DNA of 64,000 bases from Salsipaludibacter sp038233055 (GCA_038233055.1 JBBSMS010000002.1:1-64000); one strand, 5' to 3'. Shown: positions 11,241-19,339, counted from the first letter of the stretch. Numbers and translations: made by a program. Notes: a model not told the origin generated them from the sequence alone.

Positions 11241-11442
11241 ATCGTGGGGCCTGAGAGGTTCCTCGCCCGCGTCGTTGACGTGTGAGGGGCGAGTTGCACC
11301 GTCGGCGGGCCACCGTGGTGGCCACTTTCCAGAGTTGCCGCGCCCACCCGGTCCGGGTGCCTGAGAGTTTCGTGGGAGGTGGATTGCCCCTTCGGCGCCG
11401 GGGTTCCGCCGCGTTTCGCGAGCGGCCCCGATCTCTCCCGTG
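11241..11442 (-). promoter_or_regulatory. Tandem glycine riboswitch (gcvT motif, two aptamers)
   Basis: Read on the minus strand, aptamer 1 starts with GGGAGAGA (11439-11431), has the conserved GCGCCGAAGGGGCAA core (11398-11384) and ends in ACTCTCAGG (11368-11360). A linker with AACTCTGGA (11336-11328) leads to aptamer 2, with core GCCGACGGTGCAA (11306-11294) and closing CCTCTCAGG (11258-11250). This is the standard two-aptamer layout. The expression platform is the 80 bases to gcvT and contains a small hairpin at 11186-11200. Glycine binding should turn the gcv operon on, as in other tandem glycine switches; the mode of control here is inferred. Confidence 0.95.
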
Positions 11443-11471
11443 TGAGCTGGCGTCTGCAGTTGTCGCTGCCT

Positions 11472-11477
11472 AGGCTA
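11472..11477 (-). promoter_or_regulatory. Candidate -10 box for the gcvT-gcvP operon
   Basis: TAGCCT on the minus strand, about 30 bases before the first riboswitch base. Position and sequence fit an actinobacterial -10 element; no clear -35. Confidence 0.45.
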
Positions 11478-11523
11478 CAGACCCGGTCCCGAGGTTGGTG
11501 GGACCAGTCGCCGACACGGTGGC

Positions 11524-11799
11524 ATGACGATGCGGGTGCAGGAGATCATCTTCCGAGTGGTCGCCCGACTGCTGATGATGGGCGCCTTCGTGTTGGGGTG
11601 GACGACGCTGTTGTCGTTCGCCGCGATGCTGTCGGCGCGCCAACTGCCGCCACTCGACAACGTCCTCGGCCTCGGGGTCACGGTGATGGTGTCCGAACTC
11701 GCGCTGTGGTGTTGGTGGTCCGCGAACACGCTCGCGCACCTCCAGCGGTCGCGGGTGTCCGTCGGCGGGATCGACCGCAATCCCCGTCGTCACTTCTGA
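11524..11799 (+). CDS. Small two-helix membrane protein
   Basis: A 91-residue product with two hydrophobic segments (LLMMGAFVLGWTTLLSFAAML and VTVMVSELALWCWWSANTLA) and a basic C-terminus. The two helices have strong GC3 bias, which supports coding. No Shine-Dalgarno is obvious; an alternative start is the ATG two codons further on. It is divergent from the riboswitch. No family is recognised and no function is proposed. Confidence 0.55.
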   Translation: MTMRVQEIIFRVVARLLMMGAFVLGWTTLLSFAAMLSARQLPPLDNVLGLGVTVMVSELALWCWWSANTLAHLQRSRVSVGGIDRNPRRHF

Positions 11800-11842
11800 C
11801 CCCGCCGCACGTCGCGGCATCGCCGGCCAGCCGCGTTTACTC

Positions 11843-12409
11843 TTGGCGTCCCCCGATCCTCCTTGGGTGCCACATGCACACTCGTCGACGCGCCGTCGCC
11901 CGAAGGTGAACGGCCTGTCCGCCGACGGCCAACTGGGCCCGATCACCGCGGCCGCCCTGCAGACCCCGCGCAGTCCGAGCCTTGTCGGCGGCAACAGCAC
12001 CCGCATCGAGGTCGACCTCGACCGCCAGGTCGTGCACCTCGTCGAGGGCGGTTCGCGCGTGCGAACCATGAACGCCAGTTCGGGCAGCGGTGAGACCTTC
12101 TACGTCGACGGCGTGGGTGGGGTCGACGCCCTGACCCCGCGTGGCACGTTCATCATCCAGCGTCGCATCGCCGGGCTGCGAGAAGGTGCGCTCGGCGGCA
12201 TGTACGACCCGATGTACTTCTTCCACGGCTGGGCCCTGCACGGCTCCAACGGCGTGCCGGCCTACCCCGCCAGCCACGGCTGCGTCCGACTGCCACGGTC
12301 CGACGCCTCGTGGTTGTTCGACCGCGTGCCCGACGGCACCCAGGTGAAGCTCCACGGCGGTCGCAACAGCTTCGTGCCCGGTGGCCCGAACCAGCCCCCG
12401 ATCCTGTAG
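11843..12409 (+). pseudogene. 5'-truncated duplicate of the L,D-transpeptidase
   Basis: The reading frame encodes the last part of a peptidoglycan-binding repeat and a full YkuD L,D-transpeptidase domain (ALHGSNGVPAYPASHGCVRLP, catalytic Cys present). It parallels the gene at 12536-13828 almost residue for residue from about 11903 on (GLSADGQLGP against GISADGSLGP; GLREGALGGMYDP against GLREADLGSLYDP). Upstream of that point similarity stops abruptly, and no signal peptide, lipobox or complete binding domain is encoded. Without export it could not reach peptidoglycan, so it is best read as a decayed tandem duplicate. A small cytosolic product cannot be excluded. Confidence 0.65.
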
Positions 12410-12480
12410 TTCGGCCCACCCCACGGTGTCCGCGCGTCCCGGTCGTCGACTGCGCAACGACCGTGGTCGTCGGCGCTCGA

Positions 12481-12486
12481 TATCCT
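12481..12486 (+). promoter_or_regulatory. Candidate -10 box for the L,D-transpeptidase gene
   Basis: TATCCT, 49 bases before the ATG. It is identical to the -10 candidates of the tRNA-Arg and tRNA-Gly genes in this window. Confidence 0.4.
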
Positions 12487-12535
12487 CGCTCGTCCCACGA
12501 CTCGAGCCACCCAAGCCCCCCGAGGTCCCGCCCCC

Positions 12536-13828
12536 ATGTCGTTCACCTCGCGCCGCCTTCCCGGCCTGTTGGCCGCGGCCCTGCTCCTGGCGGCCTGTGC
12601 CCCGTTGACCACGGCCACCGAGGTCGAACCCCGGGCTGCCGAGCAACCGGCCGTCGACGGGGTCGGCACCGCTGATGCCGTCGCGGCGTCGGAGGACCGG
12701 GCCGGGTCCGAGGCCGCTGCCCAGGCGGCGTCCGAGCAGGCCGCCTCCGAACAGGCCGCGTCCGAGCAGGCCGCGTCCGAGCAGGCCGCGTCCGAGGAGG
12801 CGGCATCGGAGGCCGAGCACCTGGCGGCCGAGGAGGCCGAGCGCAAGGCCGAGGAAGCGGCTGCGGAGAAGGCGGCCGAGGAAGCCGAGGCCAAGAAGGC
12901 AGAAGCCGCGGCCAAGAAGGCAGCGGAGGAGGAGGCGGCCCGGATCGCGGCGGAGGAAGAGACACGCAAGAAGGCCGAGGAGGCCGCGAAGAAGGCGCGC
13001 GGGGTCCAGACCGTGCTCAAGGACCTGGGCTACTACACCGGCGGCATCGACGGCGACGTTGGCCCGCTCACCCTGGAGGCCGTCAAGGACTTCCAGGCGG
13101 TCAACGGCCTCCAGGTCGACGGCAAGGTGGGTCCGAACACCCAGGCCGTGCTGGCCTCCGACGATGCCCTGCCCAAGCCGCCACCGCCCCCGGAACCGAC
13201 CCGCGATGCCGACGAACCTCCCGAGGGCGGCGTCCTGACGGTGAAGGCGGCGCAGGAAGTCCTGCGCGACCTCCGTTACTTCGGCGCCAAGGTTGACGGC
13301 AAGACGACCGACTCGTTCCGCTCCGCCCTGACCGCCTTCCAGAAGGTGGAGGGAATCTCGGCGGACGGCTCGCTCGGGCCCCAGACGTCGGCGCACCTGG
13401 CCGCGCCGACCACGCCGACCCTCAAGGGTGGCAACGGCAATCGGATCGAGGTCGACCTCACCCTTCAGGTCATCCACGTCGTCAAGGGCGGCGAGCGGAT
13501 CCGGACGATGCCGACCAGCAGTGGCAACGGCGAGGAGTACGACCAGAAGGACGGCGACACCGCGACCGCGCTGACGCCGGTCGGCGACTTCGTGATCGAG
13601 CGTCGCATCACCGGGCTGCGCGAGGCCGACCTGGGCTCGCTCTACGACCCGCTGTACTTCTACAAGGGCTGGGCCATCCACGGGTCCAACAGCGTGCCGT
13701 CGTACCCGGCCAGCCACGGCTGCACCCGGGTGTCCCGCACCGACATCCTGTGGTTGGCGGACCAGATGCCCAACGGCACCCAGGTCCGCGTGTACGGCGG
13801 TGAGCACACCTTCATCCCGATCCGCTGA
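12536..13828 (+). CDS. Lipoprotein L,D-transpeptidase with coiled coil and two peptidoglycan-binding domains
   Basis: A 430-residue exported enzyme that should form 3-3 cross-links or attach proteins to peptidoglycan. Residues 1-21 form a lipoprotein signal ending in LLAACAP. Residues 60-90 carry AASEQ repeats, then a long Ala/Glu/Lys coiled coil (to about 158). Two PG_binding_1 repeats follow (VLKDLGYYTGGIDGDVGP; VLRDLRYFGAKVDG), joined by a Pro-rich linker. The YkuD domain is C-terminal with AIHGSNSVPSYPASHGCTRVS holding the catalytic His and Cys. The coiled coil may act as a spacer from membrane to wall. A truncated copy lies immediately upstream. Confidence 0.88.
   Translation: MSFTSRRLPGLLAAALLLAACAPLTTATEVEPRAAEQPAVDGVGTADAVAASEDRAGSEAAAQAASEQAASEQAASEQAASEQAASEEAASEAEHLAAEEAERKAEEAAAEKAAEEAEAKKAEAAAKKAAEEEAARIAAEEETRKKAEEAAKKARGVQTVLKDLGYYTGGIDGDVGPLTLEAVKDFQAVNGLQVDGKVGPNTQAVLASDDALPKPPPPPEPTRDADEPPEGGVLTVKAAQEVLRDLRYFGAKVDGKTTDSFRSALTAFQKVEGISADGSLGPQTSAHLAAPTTPTLKGGNGNRIEVDLTLQVIHVVKGGERIRTMPTSSGNGEEYDQKDGDTATALTPVGDFVIERRITGLREADLGSLYDPLYFYKGWAIHGSNSVPSYPASHGCTRVSRTDILWLADQMPNGTQVRVYGGEHTFIPIR
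12724..12812 (+). repeat. 15-bp tandem repeat encoding AASEQ
   Basis: Four to six imperfect copies of gcgtccgagcaggcc-type units in the lipoprotein gene, coding for AASEQ/AASEE pentapeptides. In-frame length variation is expected. Confidence 0.85.
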
Positions 13829-13875
13829 CCCTCTCGGCGCCGGAGCACCGGCTGACCGGCCGGTCGGGCCGTCGT

Positions 13876-13881
13876 TAGGCT
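13876..13881 (+). promoter_or_regulatory. Candidate -10 box for the mscR operon
   Basis: TAGGCT, 54 bases before the dehydrogenase ATG, consistent with the TANNNT pattern. No -35 recognised. Confidence 0.35.
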
Positions 13882-13935
13882 GGATGTGGGTCTGCCCGTC
13901 GGAGGGCCCAACCAGCCATCGAGGGAGCACGACTC

Positions 13936-15033
13936 ATGTCCAACACGGTCACGGGTGTCATCGCACGCGCCAAGGGCGAACCGGTCGAGGTGGTCGACAT
14001 CGTCGTCCCCGACCCGGGCCCGGGCGAGGCCCGGGTGACCGTCCAGGCCTGCGGCGTGTGCCACACCGACCTCCACTACCGCGAGGGTGGGATCAACGAC
14101 GAGTTCCCGTTCCTGTTGGGCCACGAGGCCGCGGGCGTGGTGGAATCGGTCGGCGATGACGTGACCAACGTCGCGCCCGGGGACTTCGTCGTGCTCAACT
14201 GGCGGGCCGTGTGCGGCGAGTGCCGGGCATGCCGCAAGGGCGAGGTCCGCAACTGCTTCAACACCCACAACGCCACCCAGAGGGTGACGATGACCGACGG
14301 CACCGAGTTGTCGCCGGCGCTGGGCATCGGTGCGTTCGCGGACCAGACCCTGGTGGCAGCTGGGCAGTGCACGAGGGTGCCGGAATCGCGGCCGGAAGCC
14401 GTCGGGCTGCTGGGCTGTGGCGTGATGGCCGGGTTCGGTGCCGCCGTCAACACCGGTGGTGTCACCCGCAACGACTCGATCGCCGTGTTCGGTTGTGGCG
14501 GGGTCGGCGACGCGGCCATTGCCGGCGCGACCCTGGTCGGGGCGCACACCATCATCGCGGTCGACCTCGACGACACCAAGCTCGAGTGGGCGCGGGGCTT
14601 CGGCGCGACCCACACCGTCAACGCCGGCGTCGGTGACCCGGTCGAGGCCATCCGTGACCTCACCGGCGGCAACGGCGTCGACATCGCCGTCGAGGCAGTC
14701 GGCCACCCCGACGTGCTCAAGCAGGCCTTCTACGCCCGCGACCTCGCCGGCACGGTGGTGCAGGTCGGCGTGCCGACCCCCGACATGGAACTGCCCGACA
14801 TCCCGATGATCGACTTCTTCGGTCGCGGCGGTGCGCTCAAGCCGTCGTGGTACGGCGACTGCCTGCCCGAGCGCGACTTCCCGATGCTGGTGTCGCTGTA
14901 CCAGCAGGGCCGGTTCGACCTCGACGGGTTCGTCTCCGAGGTGATCGGCATCGACGGGGTCGAGGAGGCCTTCCACAAGATGGAACGCGGCGAGGTCCTG
15001 CGCTCGGTCGTGTCGCTGCGCGAGGGGGCCTGA
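13936..15033 (+). CDS. mscR: S-(hydroxymethyl)mycothiol dehydrogenase
   Basis: A 365-residue zinc alcohol dehydrogenase of the class III type that oxidises the mycothiol adduct of formaldehyde with NAD. Catalytic zinc ligands are visible in CGVCHTDLHYREGG and GHEAAGVVESVGD. Structural zinc cysteines lie in CGECRACRKGEVRNC. The cofactor motif is VFGCGGVGDAAIAGA. The variant GINDEFPFLLGHEAAG and the downstream hydrolase are typical of the mycothiol-dependent rather than glutathione-dependent enzyme. The stop is two bases before the next gene, so both are co-translated. Formaldehyde detoxification in the cytosol is the expected role; nitrosomycothiol reduction is a known second activity of the family. 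Confidence 0.92.
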   Translation: MSNTVTGVIARAKGEPVEVVDIVVPDPGPGEARVTVQACGVCHTDLHYREGGINDEFPFLLGHEAAGVVESVGDDVTNVAPGDFVVLNWRAVCGECRACRKGEVRNCFNTHNATQRVTMTDGTELSPALGIGAFADQTLVAAGQCTRVPESRPEAVGLLGCGVMAGFGAAVNTGGVTRNDSIAVFGCGGVGDAAIAGATLVGAHTIIAVDLDDTKLEWARGFGATHTVNAGVGDPVEAIRDLTGGNGVDIAVEAVGHPDVLKQAFYARDLAGTVVQVGVPTPDMELPDIPMIDFFGRGGALKPSWYGDCLPERDFPMLVSLYQQGRFDLDGFVSEVIGIDGVEEAFHKMERGEVLRSVVSLREGA

Positions 15034-15035
15034 GG

Positions 15036-15674
15036 ATGATGTCACGCGAACTCGTGCAGGTCGACGGGGTCTTCTCGCTGGACGGCGAGGACTTCGACGT
15101 CACCAACAACGTGTGGCTGGTCGGTGATGACACCGAGGTGATCGTCGTCGACGCCCCCCACGACGCCGCCCCGATCGTGGACGCCATCGGCGACCGGACG
15201 GTGGTCGCGATCGTGTGCACCCACGGACACAACGACCACGTCAACGCGGCGGCCGACCTGGCCGACGCGGTCGAGGCACCGGTGTGGCTCCATCCCGAGG
15301 ACCGGATGCTGTGGGACGTCGTCCACCCCGACCGCGAACCCGACGGCGACCTGTCCCATGGGCTCGAGATCGACGTCGCCGATGGCTCGCTGGTGGTGCG
15401 CCACGCCCCCGGGCACTCGCCCGGATCGTGCGTGCTGGTCGACGGCGACGGGGGACAGGTGTTCTCGGGCGACACCCTGTTCCAGGGTGGTCCCGGCGCG
15501 ACCGGGCGGTCGTTCTCGAGCAAGCCGTTGATCCTGGCCTCGATCCGGGACCAGGTGCTGTCACTACCCGACGACACCGCGGTCCACACCGGCCACGGCG
15601 ACTCCACGACGGTCGGCGCCGAGCGTGCCGGCATCGACCAGGAACTGGCCGAGGAGATGGACGGCCGCGGCTGA
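15036..15674 (+). CDS. Metallo-beta-lactamase-fold hydrolase, probable S-formylmycothiol hydrolase
   Basis: A 212-residue glyoxalase II-like protein. The di-metal motif THGHNDHVNAAAD is present, with further ligands in HAPGHSPGSCVL, FSGDTLFQGG and HTGHGDSTTVG. It begins two bases after mscR (tandem ATGs at 15036 and 15039), an arrangement widely seen in actinobacteria. That points to hydrolysis of the S-formylmycothiol produced by the dehydrogenase, releasing formate and mycothiol. The fold is certain from the motifs; the substrate rests on the neighbourhood. Confidence 0.88.
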   Translation: MMSRELVQVDGVFSLDGEDFDVTNNVWLVGDDTEVIVVDAPHDAAPIVDAIGDRTVVAIVCTHGHNDHVNAAADLADAVEAPVWLHPEDRMLWDVVHPDREPDGDLSHGLEIDVADGSLVVRHAPGHSPGSCVLVDGDGGQVFSGDTLFQGGPGATGRSFSSKPLILASIRDQVLSLPDDTAVHTGHGDSTTVGAERAGIDQELAEEMDGRG

Positions 15675-15812
15675 CCCGCCCCGGCGGACTCGCCCCGGCG
15701 GAGCCGCCCCCGGCTGACCGGGCCCGGCTGGTCTCGGCCGACCTGCCATTGCCGCACCGGCGGTCGGCTCGCCACGATGGACACGCCCGCCCACCTCGAC
15801 AAGGAATCCCCG

Positions 15813-16079
15813 ATGGACCTCGACGACGTCCGCACGCAACTGCCCGCCTGGGAGGTCGGCGAGGACGGCATCAGCCGTACCTTCGAGGTCGACGACTACG
15901 GCGCCGCGATGGCGCTGACCGTGCAGATCGCGCTGGAGGCCCAGCGCCGCAACCATCACCCGGACATGACGGTGACGTGGGGCGCGGTCGAGGTGTCGCT
16001 GGTGACCCACGACGAGGGCTCCTCGGTCACCGACAAGGACGTCGACCTGGCGACGTGGATCGACGGCGTCGCCGGGTGA
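15813..16079 (+). CDS. 4a-hydroxytetrahydrobiopterin dehydratase-like protein (PCD/DCoH)
   Basis: An 88-residue pterin-4a-carbinolamine dehydratase-like protein. The active-site signature, here RRNHHPDMTVTWGAVEVSL, aligns with the family EKxNHHPD block. The start at 15813 is chosen because AAGGA lies six bases upstream; an in-frame ATG at 15777 adds twelve residues without support. No aromatic amino acid hydroxylase is in the window, so it could instead be one of the orphan PCD-like proteins linked to molybdopterin or unknown pterin chemistry. Confidence 0.85.
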   Translation: MDLDDVRTQLPAWEVGEDGISRTFEVDDYGAAMALTVQIALEAQRRNHHPDMTVTWGAVEVSLVTHDEGSSVTDKDVDLATWIDGVAG

Positions 16080-16147
16080 CCGACCGTCACCTCGCCGGGT
16101 GACTGCCCGTGACCGTCGGCCGGGCTGTCGAGTCCGCACCACGGCAC

Positions 16148-16153
16148 TAGCGT
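16148..16153 (+). promoter_or_regulatory. Candidate -10 box giving a leaderless transcript
   Basis: TAGCGT, only seven bases before the ATG at 16161. The mRNA would begin at or beside the start codon, explaining the lack of a Shine-Dalgarno. The spacing equals that at clpP. Confidence 0.45.
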
Positions 16154-16160
16154 GGCAGCC

Positions 16161-16460
16161 ATGATCGTGGCCTTCAGCATTTCCCCGTCGTCTGATGGCG
16201 ACGGCTCCGTGTCCGCGGGCGTCGCCGAGGCCGTCCGGGTCGTGCGTGCCTCCGGGTTGCCCCATGAGACGAATGCGATGTTCACCAACATCGAGGGGGA
16301 GTGGGACGAGGTGATGGCGGTCGTCAAGCAGGCGGTGGAGGCGGTCGCGGCCACGTCGTCGCGGGTCGGGCTGGTGCTCAAGGCCGACATCCGCCCCGGC
16401 CACACCGGTCAGTTGAGCGCGAAGGTCGAACGCGTCGAACAACGACTTCGGGAGTTGTGA
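16161..16460 (+). CDS. Thiamine-binding-like protein (DUF77/MTH1187 family)
   Basis: A 99-residue protein with the family pattern: an N-terminal beta strand (MIVAFSISP), VSAGVAEAVRVVRASGLPHETNAMFTNIEGEWDEVMAVVKQAVEA and a final DIRPGHTGQLSAKVERVE. MTH1187/YkoF-like proteins bind thiamine or related ligands as dimers or tetramers. A GTG at 16152 is in frame, but the ATG fits a leaderless start better. Its stop is two bases before the following start, so the two genes are probably one transcript, though their functions have no evident link. Confidence 0.8.
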   Translation: MIVAFSISPSSDGDGSVSAGVAEAVRVVRASGLPHETNAMFTNIEGEWDEVMAVVKQAVEAVAATSSRVGLVLKADIRPGHTGQLSAKVERVEQRLREL

Positions 16461-16462
16461 CC

Positions 16463-17650
16463 GTGCCCGACGACGCGGCGCAGGACCTGTCGGCCGTCGA
16501 GGTCCGGGTGCTGGGCTGCCTGGTCGAGAAGGAGGCGACGACCCCTGGGGCCTACCCGATGACGCGCAACGCCCTCCGCAACGCCTGCAACCAGTCCACC
16601 AGCCGCGACCCGGTGATGGACGTCGGCGAACAGGAGGTCGAGTCGGCGTTGTTGTCGTTGCGCGACCGGCGGCTGGCGCGCCCGGTGCGCAACCCGGGGG
16701 ACCGCGTCACGAAGTTCCGCCACGCGATGCCCGACGTGTGGGACGTCGACGAGGCGGAGACGGCGGTGTTGGCGGTGCTGTTGCTGCGCGGTGCCCAGAC
16801 CGCCGGCGAACTGCGCACCCGCACCCAGCGGCTGCACGACTTCCCCGACGTGGACGCGGTGTCCGCGCTGCTGGATGCCCTGGCCGTCCGCGAGCCAGCG
16901 ATGGTCACCGAACTTGTCCGCGCGCCCGGGCAGAAGGAGACCCGGTGGGTGCACCAGGTCGGCGAGCACGACCCGGCGACTGCCGGCGGCACCGATGGCA
17001 CGGCTGGCTCGGCTGGCAGCTCGGCCGTGGCCGACGCCTGGGTCGCCGGGGCCCGTGCGGTGGTCGAGGCCCTGGCGGACCCGGCCGTCGCGGCGGCGTG
17101 GGATCGGCCGTCGGTGTTGGAGCACCAGGCCGTGTCGAGCCTGGCCGGCCACCTCGCCCGCGGTGCCGTGTGGGTGGTGGGCGACTACCTCGCCGGCGAC
17201 CCGGTCAGCGGGGACGCGGACGTCGCGAGCGCGGGGGAGTACTTCGCCACGCTCGTTGATGCGCTGGGCGACGACGACCACGTCGCGGTCCGCAACCGCG
17301 GGGCGGCCGTCGGGGCCGGGGGCCACGAGCACCTCGTCCGGTCGGCGCGGGCCCGGCTGGCGGACCTGGCCGGGCGGATCCCGACCGAGGACCCCGACCA
17401 ACTGGTGGCCGTCATCGGGGGCTTGTCGATCCGGTTGGAGGACTACCTGGTGACGCGGATCGTCGAACAGGTCGTCCACCTCGACGACCTCCAGCGCAGC
17501 GTCGACGGGCTGTCGGTGTCGGTCCCGGACGCCTGCACCGACCTGGCGTTGGCGACCGGGCTGGACGTGCTTCGTCACCGCCACGGTCCCGCCGGGCCCG
17601 TGCGTGCCCTGTTCCGGCGCGAGTTCGCCTCGTCCGTGCCGGTGCTGTAG
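16463..17650 (+). CDS. DUF480 (YceH) winged-helix protein fused to a mycothiol maleylpyruvate isomerase-type domain
   Basis: A 395-residue fusion. Residues 1-170 match YceH/DUF480, a pair of winged helices (LSAVEVRVLGCLVEKEATTP, YPMTRNALRNACNQST, ETAVLAVLLLRGAQTAGELRTRT). A Gly/Ser/Ala linker follows. From about residue 190 to the end it resembles the DinB-like N-terminal domain of mycothiol-dependent maleylpyruvate isomerase, with its metal ligands: His in SLAGHLARG, and Glu and His in VEQVVHLDDLQ. YceH proteins normally end near residue 215. The GTG at 16463 is taken because GGAG lies eight bases upstream. Function is unknown; a mycothiol-responsive DNA-binding protein is one reading. Confidence 0.8.
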   Translation: MPDDAAQDLSAVEVRVLGCLVEKEATTPGAYPMTRNALRNACNQSTSRDPVMDVGEQEVESALLSLRDRRLARPVRNPGDRVTKFRHAMPDVWDVDEAETAVLAVLLLRGAQTAGELRTRTQRLHDFPDVDAVSALLDALAVREPAMVTELVRAPGQKETRWVHQVGEHDPATAGGTDGTAGSAGSSAVADAWVAGARAVVEALADPAVAAAWDRPSVLEHQAVSSLAGHLARGAVWVVGDYLAGDPVSGDADVASAGEYFATLVDALGDDDHVAVRNRGAAVGAGGHEHLVRSARARLADLAGRIPTEDPDQLVAVIGGLSIRLEDYLVTRIVEQVVHLDDLQRSVDGLSVSVPDACTDLALATGLDVLRHRHGPAGPVRALFRREFASSVPVL

Positions 17651-17699
17651 CGCGGTCCGGGGGCGCTGGTGGTGCCGACGCCGCCGCTGGGCGTTGTTG

Positions 17700-17850
17700 C
17701 TGGCGCCGAGGCCAGACACGCTGCGGGTCGTGGACGCGTCCACGATCGCCTGCGTCGACATGACCGGCAGCGGCAACGAGACCGCCGCGCACATCGAGGC
17801 CGACGGGCGGTTGACCCTGATGTGGTGCAGTTTCGCCCGCAAGCCCCCGG
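17700..17850 (+). pseudogene. Remnant of a PPOX-type flavin-binding protein
   Basis: About fifty codons resemble the pyridoxamine 5'-phosphate oxidase-family pattern DTLRVVDxxTIAxxDxTGSGNETAAH followed by DGRLTLMWCSF. There is no start codon with a ribosome site, and the flanks on either side do not continue the family. The fragment is therefore the core of a deleted gene. The next stretch to 17926 shows no gene. Confidence 0.6.
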
Positions 17851-17926
17851 CTGACCGGTCCCTTGGACGACGAACCGGGCCCGTCATGTCGGCGGGCCCG
17901 GTCGGTGGTGCAGGGTGGTGCGGTGC

Positions 17927-18166
17927 TCAGCGGCCGCCGCTCTTGGCCTGGGACTCGCAGGAGCTCCAGCCCTGGTGGTCGCCCTCGTTGTGGCCCCCCG
18001 GGCCGTTGCTGGCGCGGACGTGGGCGGCGAAGTCGGAGTTGCCCGGGCCGCCGTTGTCGGTGCAGTGCGCAGCGGAGGCCGGCATCACGTTGACCGCGAG
18101 CATCGCGGCGATCATGGCCACGAGCGCCAGCAGCATCTTGGTGGTCGTGGTGACGGTTGCCATCAT
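17927..18166 (-). CDS. Small secreted protein
   Basis: A 79-residue product with a clear Sec signal peptide: MMATVTTTTK, a hydrophobic core LLALVAMIAAMLA, and a cleavage region PASAAH. The mature part is about 50 residues, Gly/Asn/Ser/His-rich, with two cysteines (HCTDNGGPG near the start, SSCESQ near the end) that could form a disulfide. GGGAG lies five bases before the double ATG. No family is recognised. Confidence 0.7.
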   Translation of the reverse strand: MMATVTTTTKMLLALVAMIAAMLAVNVMPASAAHCTDNGGPGNSDFAAHVRASNGPGGHNEGDHQGWSSCESQAKSGGR

Positions 18167-18562
18167 GGGAACTCCCTTGTCCGTGGGTCGACGAGATGCC
18201 GACCTCGCATGGGTGTTCGCACGGACCCCCCGGTGCGGTTCACCGTTGGACGAAATCTTCGGGGCCGTCCGATCTGGTCGGCGCCGGCCGCCGGTCGAGC
18301 GGTACCGGAACCAACCTCCGAACGGTTCAGGCGGTGCAGGCGGTCCTGCCGGTCCTGCCGGTCCAGCCATCGGCGGGGATACCGCCACTCCTGTCCCGGC
18401 CCTCGTCACCTACAGGGATCCAAAGGGATATCGCCACGTGGTCTGGCTCCGGCCAGCACCGGGTGTCAGGGTTGTCGAAGCCTGCCCGGAGTGCATGAAC
18501 GCCATGTAGGTTGCGTTTTGCTTGCGGTTGCGATCTACTTGCACTGTGGGAAGGAGGCCCCG
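18167..18562. other. Intergenic stretch without a gene
   Basis: No supportable gene. A 9-bp unit (ggtcctgcc) is repeated at 18342-18364. From about 18500 the base composition shifts to lower GC, marking the edge of the toxin-antitoxin island. Confidence 0.6.
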
Positions 18563-19339
18563 ATGACATATGCCCAACTTCTTGGCAGTTTCGATGAGGC
18601 ACGAGAGGCCTGCGATGCGGTGCTCAGTCCATGGGTTGAGGCGATGGATGCCACGCTTCGAGACGCCATCATGGGCGATCGACGCGCAGCAACGTCGTAT
18701 GCATCAAACTACTTGTCTCTGGCTGGGTTCCTGTCAGAGCACATCGCCAGACAACCGGACGAACGGCGGTGGGTATCGCGCGTGGCGCGACGCGAAGCTG
18801 TATCGCTGCCGTTTCGCGCGTGCGTTGTTGACAACCGCTTGGGCCTGAGCGTGGCGCTTGCCCTTATCGGCGACCTGCGACGGATCCTGCCCGATCACAT
18901 GGAGCTTGAGTGGCCGGGCAACTGTGTACCGCTACGGCACTTGGATCCCATGGTCGAAGTCAATGACGAGGGAGTACGCCAATTTGAGCATGTCGTAGAC
19001 AGAATCGTGGACGGAGCGCACAGCCCTCTGGAAGAGGTCCTGGAGACGTTCGGCCTGTCCTACACCGATGCTGGTGGCATCTTCGGCGTGAGCCGTCAGG
19101 CCGTGACTCACTGGCTGGCGGAGGGCATCCCTGCTGATCGTTCGGCCACGGTGACAACGGCTGCCCAGGTTGCCTCGCTGCTTCGGCACTACCTCGTTCC
19201 GGAGAGGATCCCAGGCATTGCGAGGAAACGAGCCCGTCGATACGGCAACCGGAGCATGCTTGGGATGATTCGAGATGGCGACCACGACGAACTTCTGGAC
19301 ATCACTCAAAGCTCGTTCGACTGGTCGCGGACAGCTTGA
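18563..19339 (+). CDS. Antitoxin of the Xre/MbcA/ParS class with an extra N-terminal domain
   Basis: A 258-residue protein encoded directly before a RES toxin. The C-terminal 100 residues fit Xre-RES antitoxins: a helix-turn-helix (YTDAGGIFGVSRQAVTHWLAEGIP) and the toxin-binding tail (LVPERIPGIARKRARRYGNRSMLGMI, ending SFDWSRTA). Such antitoxins usually have 130-160 residues; here about 155 more precede the helix-turn-helix and match nothing I recognise. AAGGAGG sits five bases before the ATG. Codon use and GC content are clearly lower than in neighbouring genes, indicating horizontal acquisition. It should neutralise the toxin and autorepress the operon. Confidence 0.8.
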   Translation: MTYAQLLGSFDEAREACDAVLSPWVEAMDATLRDAIMGDRRAATSYASNYLSLAGFLSEHIARQPDERRWVSRVARREAVSLPFRACVVDNRLGLSVALALIGDLRRILPDHMELEWPGNCVPLRHLDPMVEVNDEGVRQFEHVVDRIVDGAHSPLEEVLETFGLSYTDAGGIFGVSRQAVTHWLAEGIPADRSATVTTAAQVASLLRHYLVPERIPGIARKRARRYGNRSMLGMIRDGDHDELLDITQSSFDWSRTA

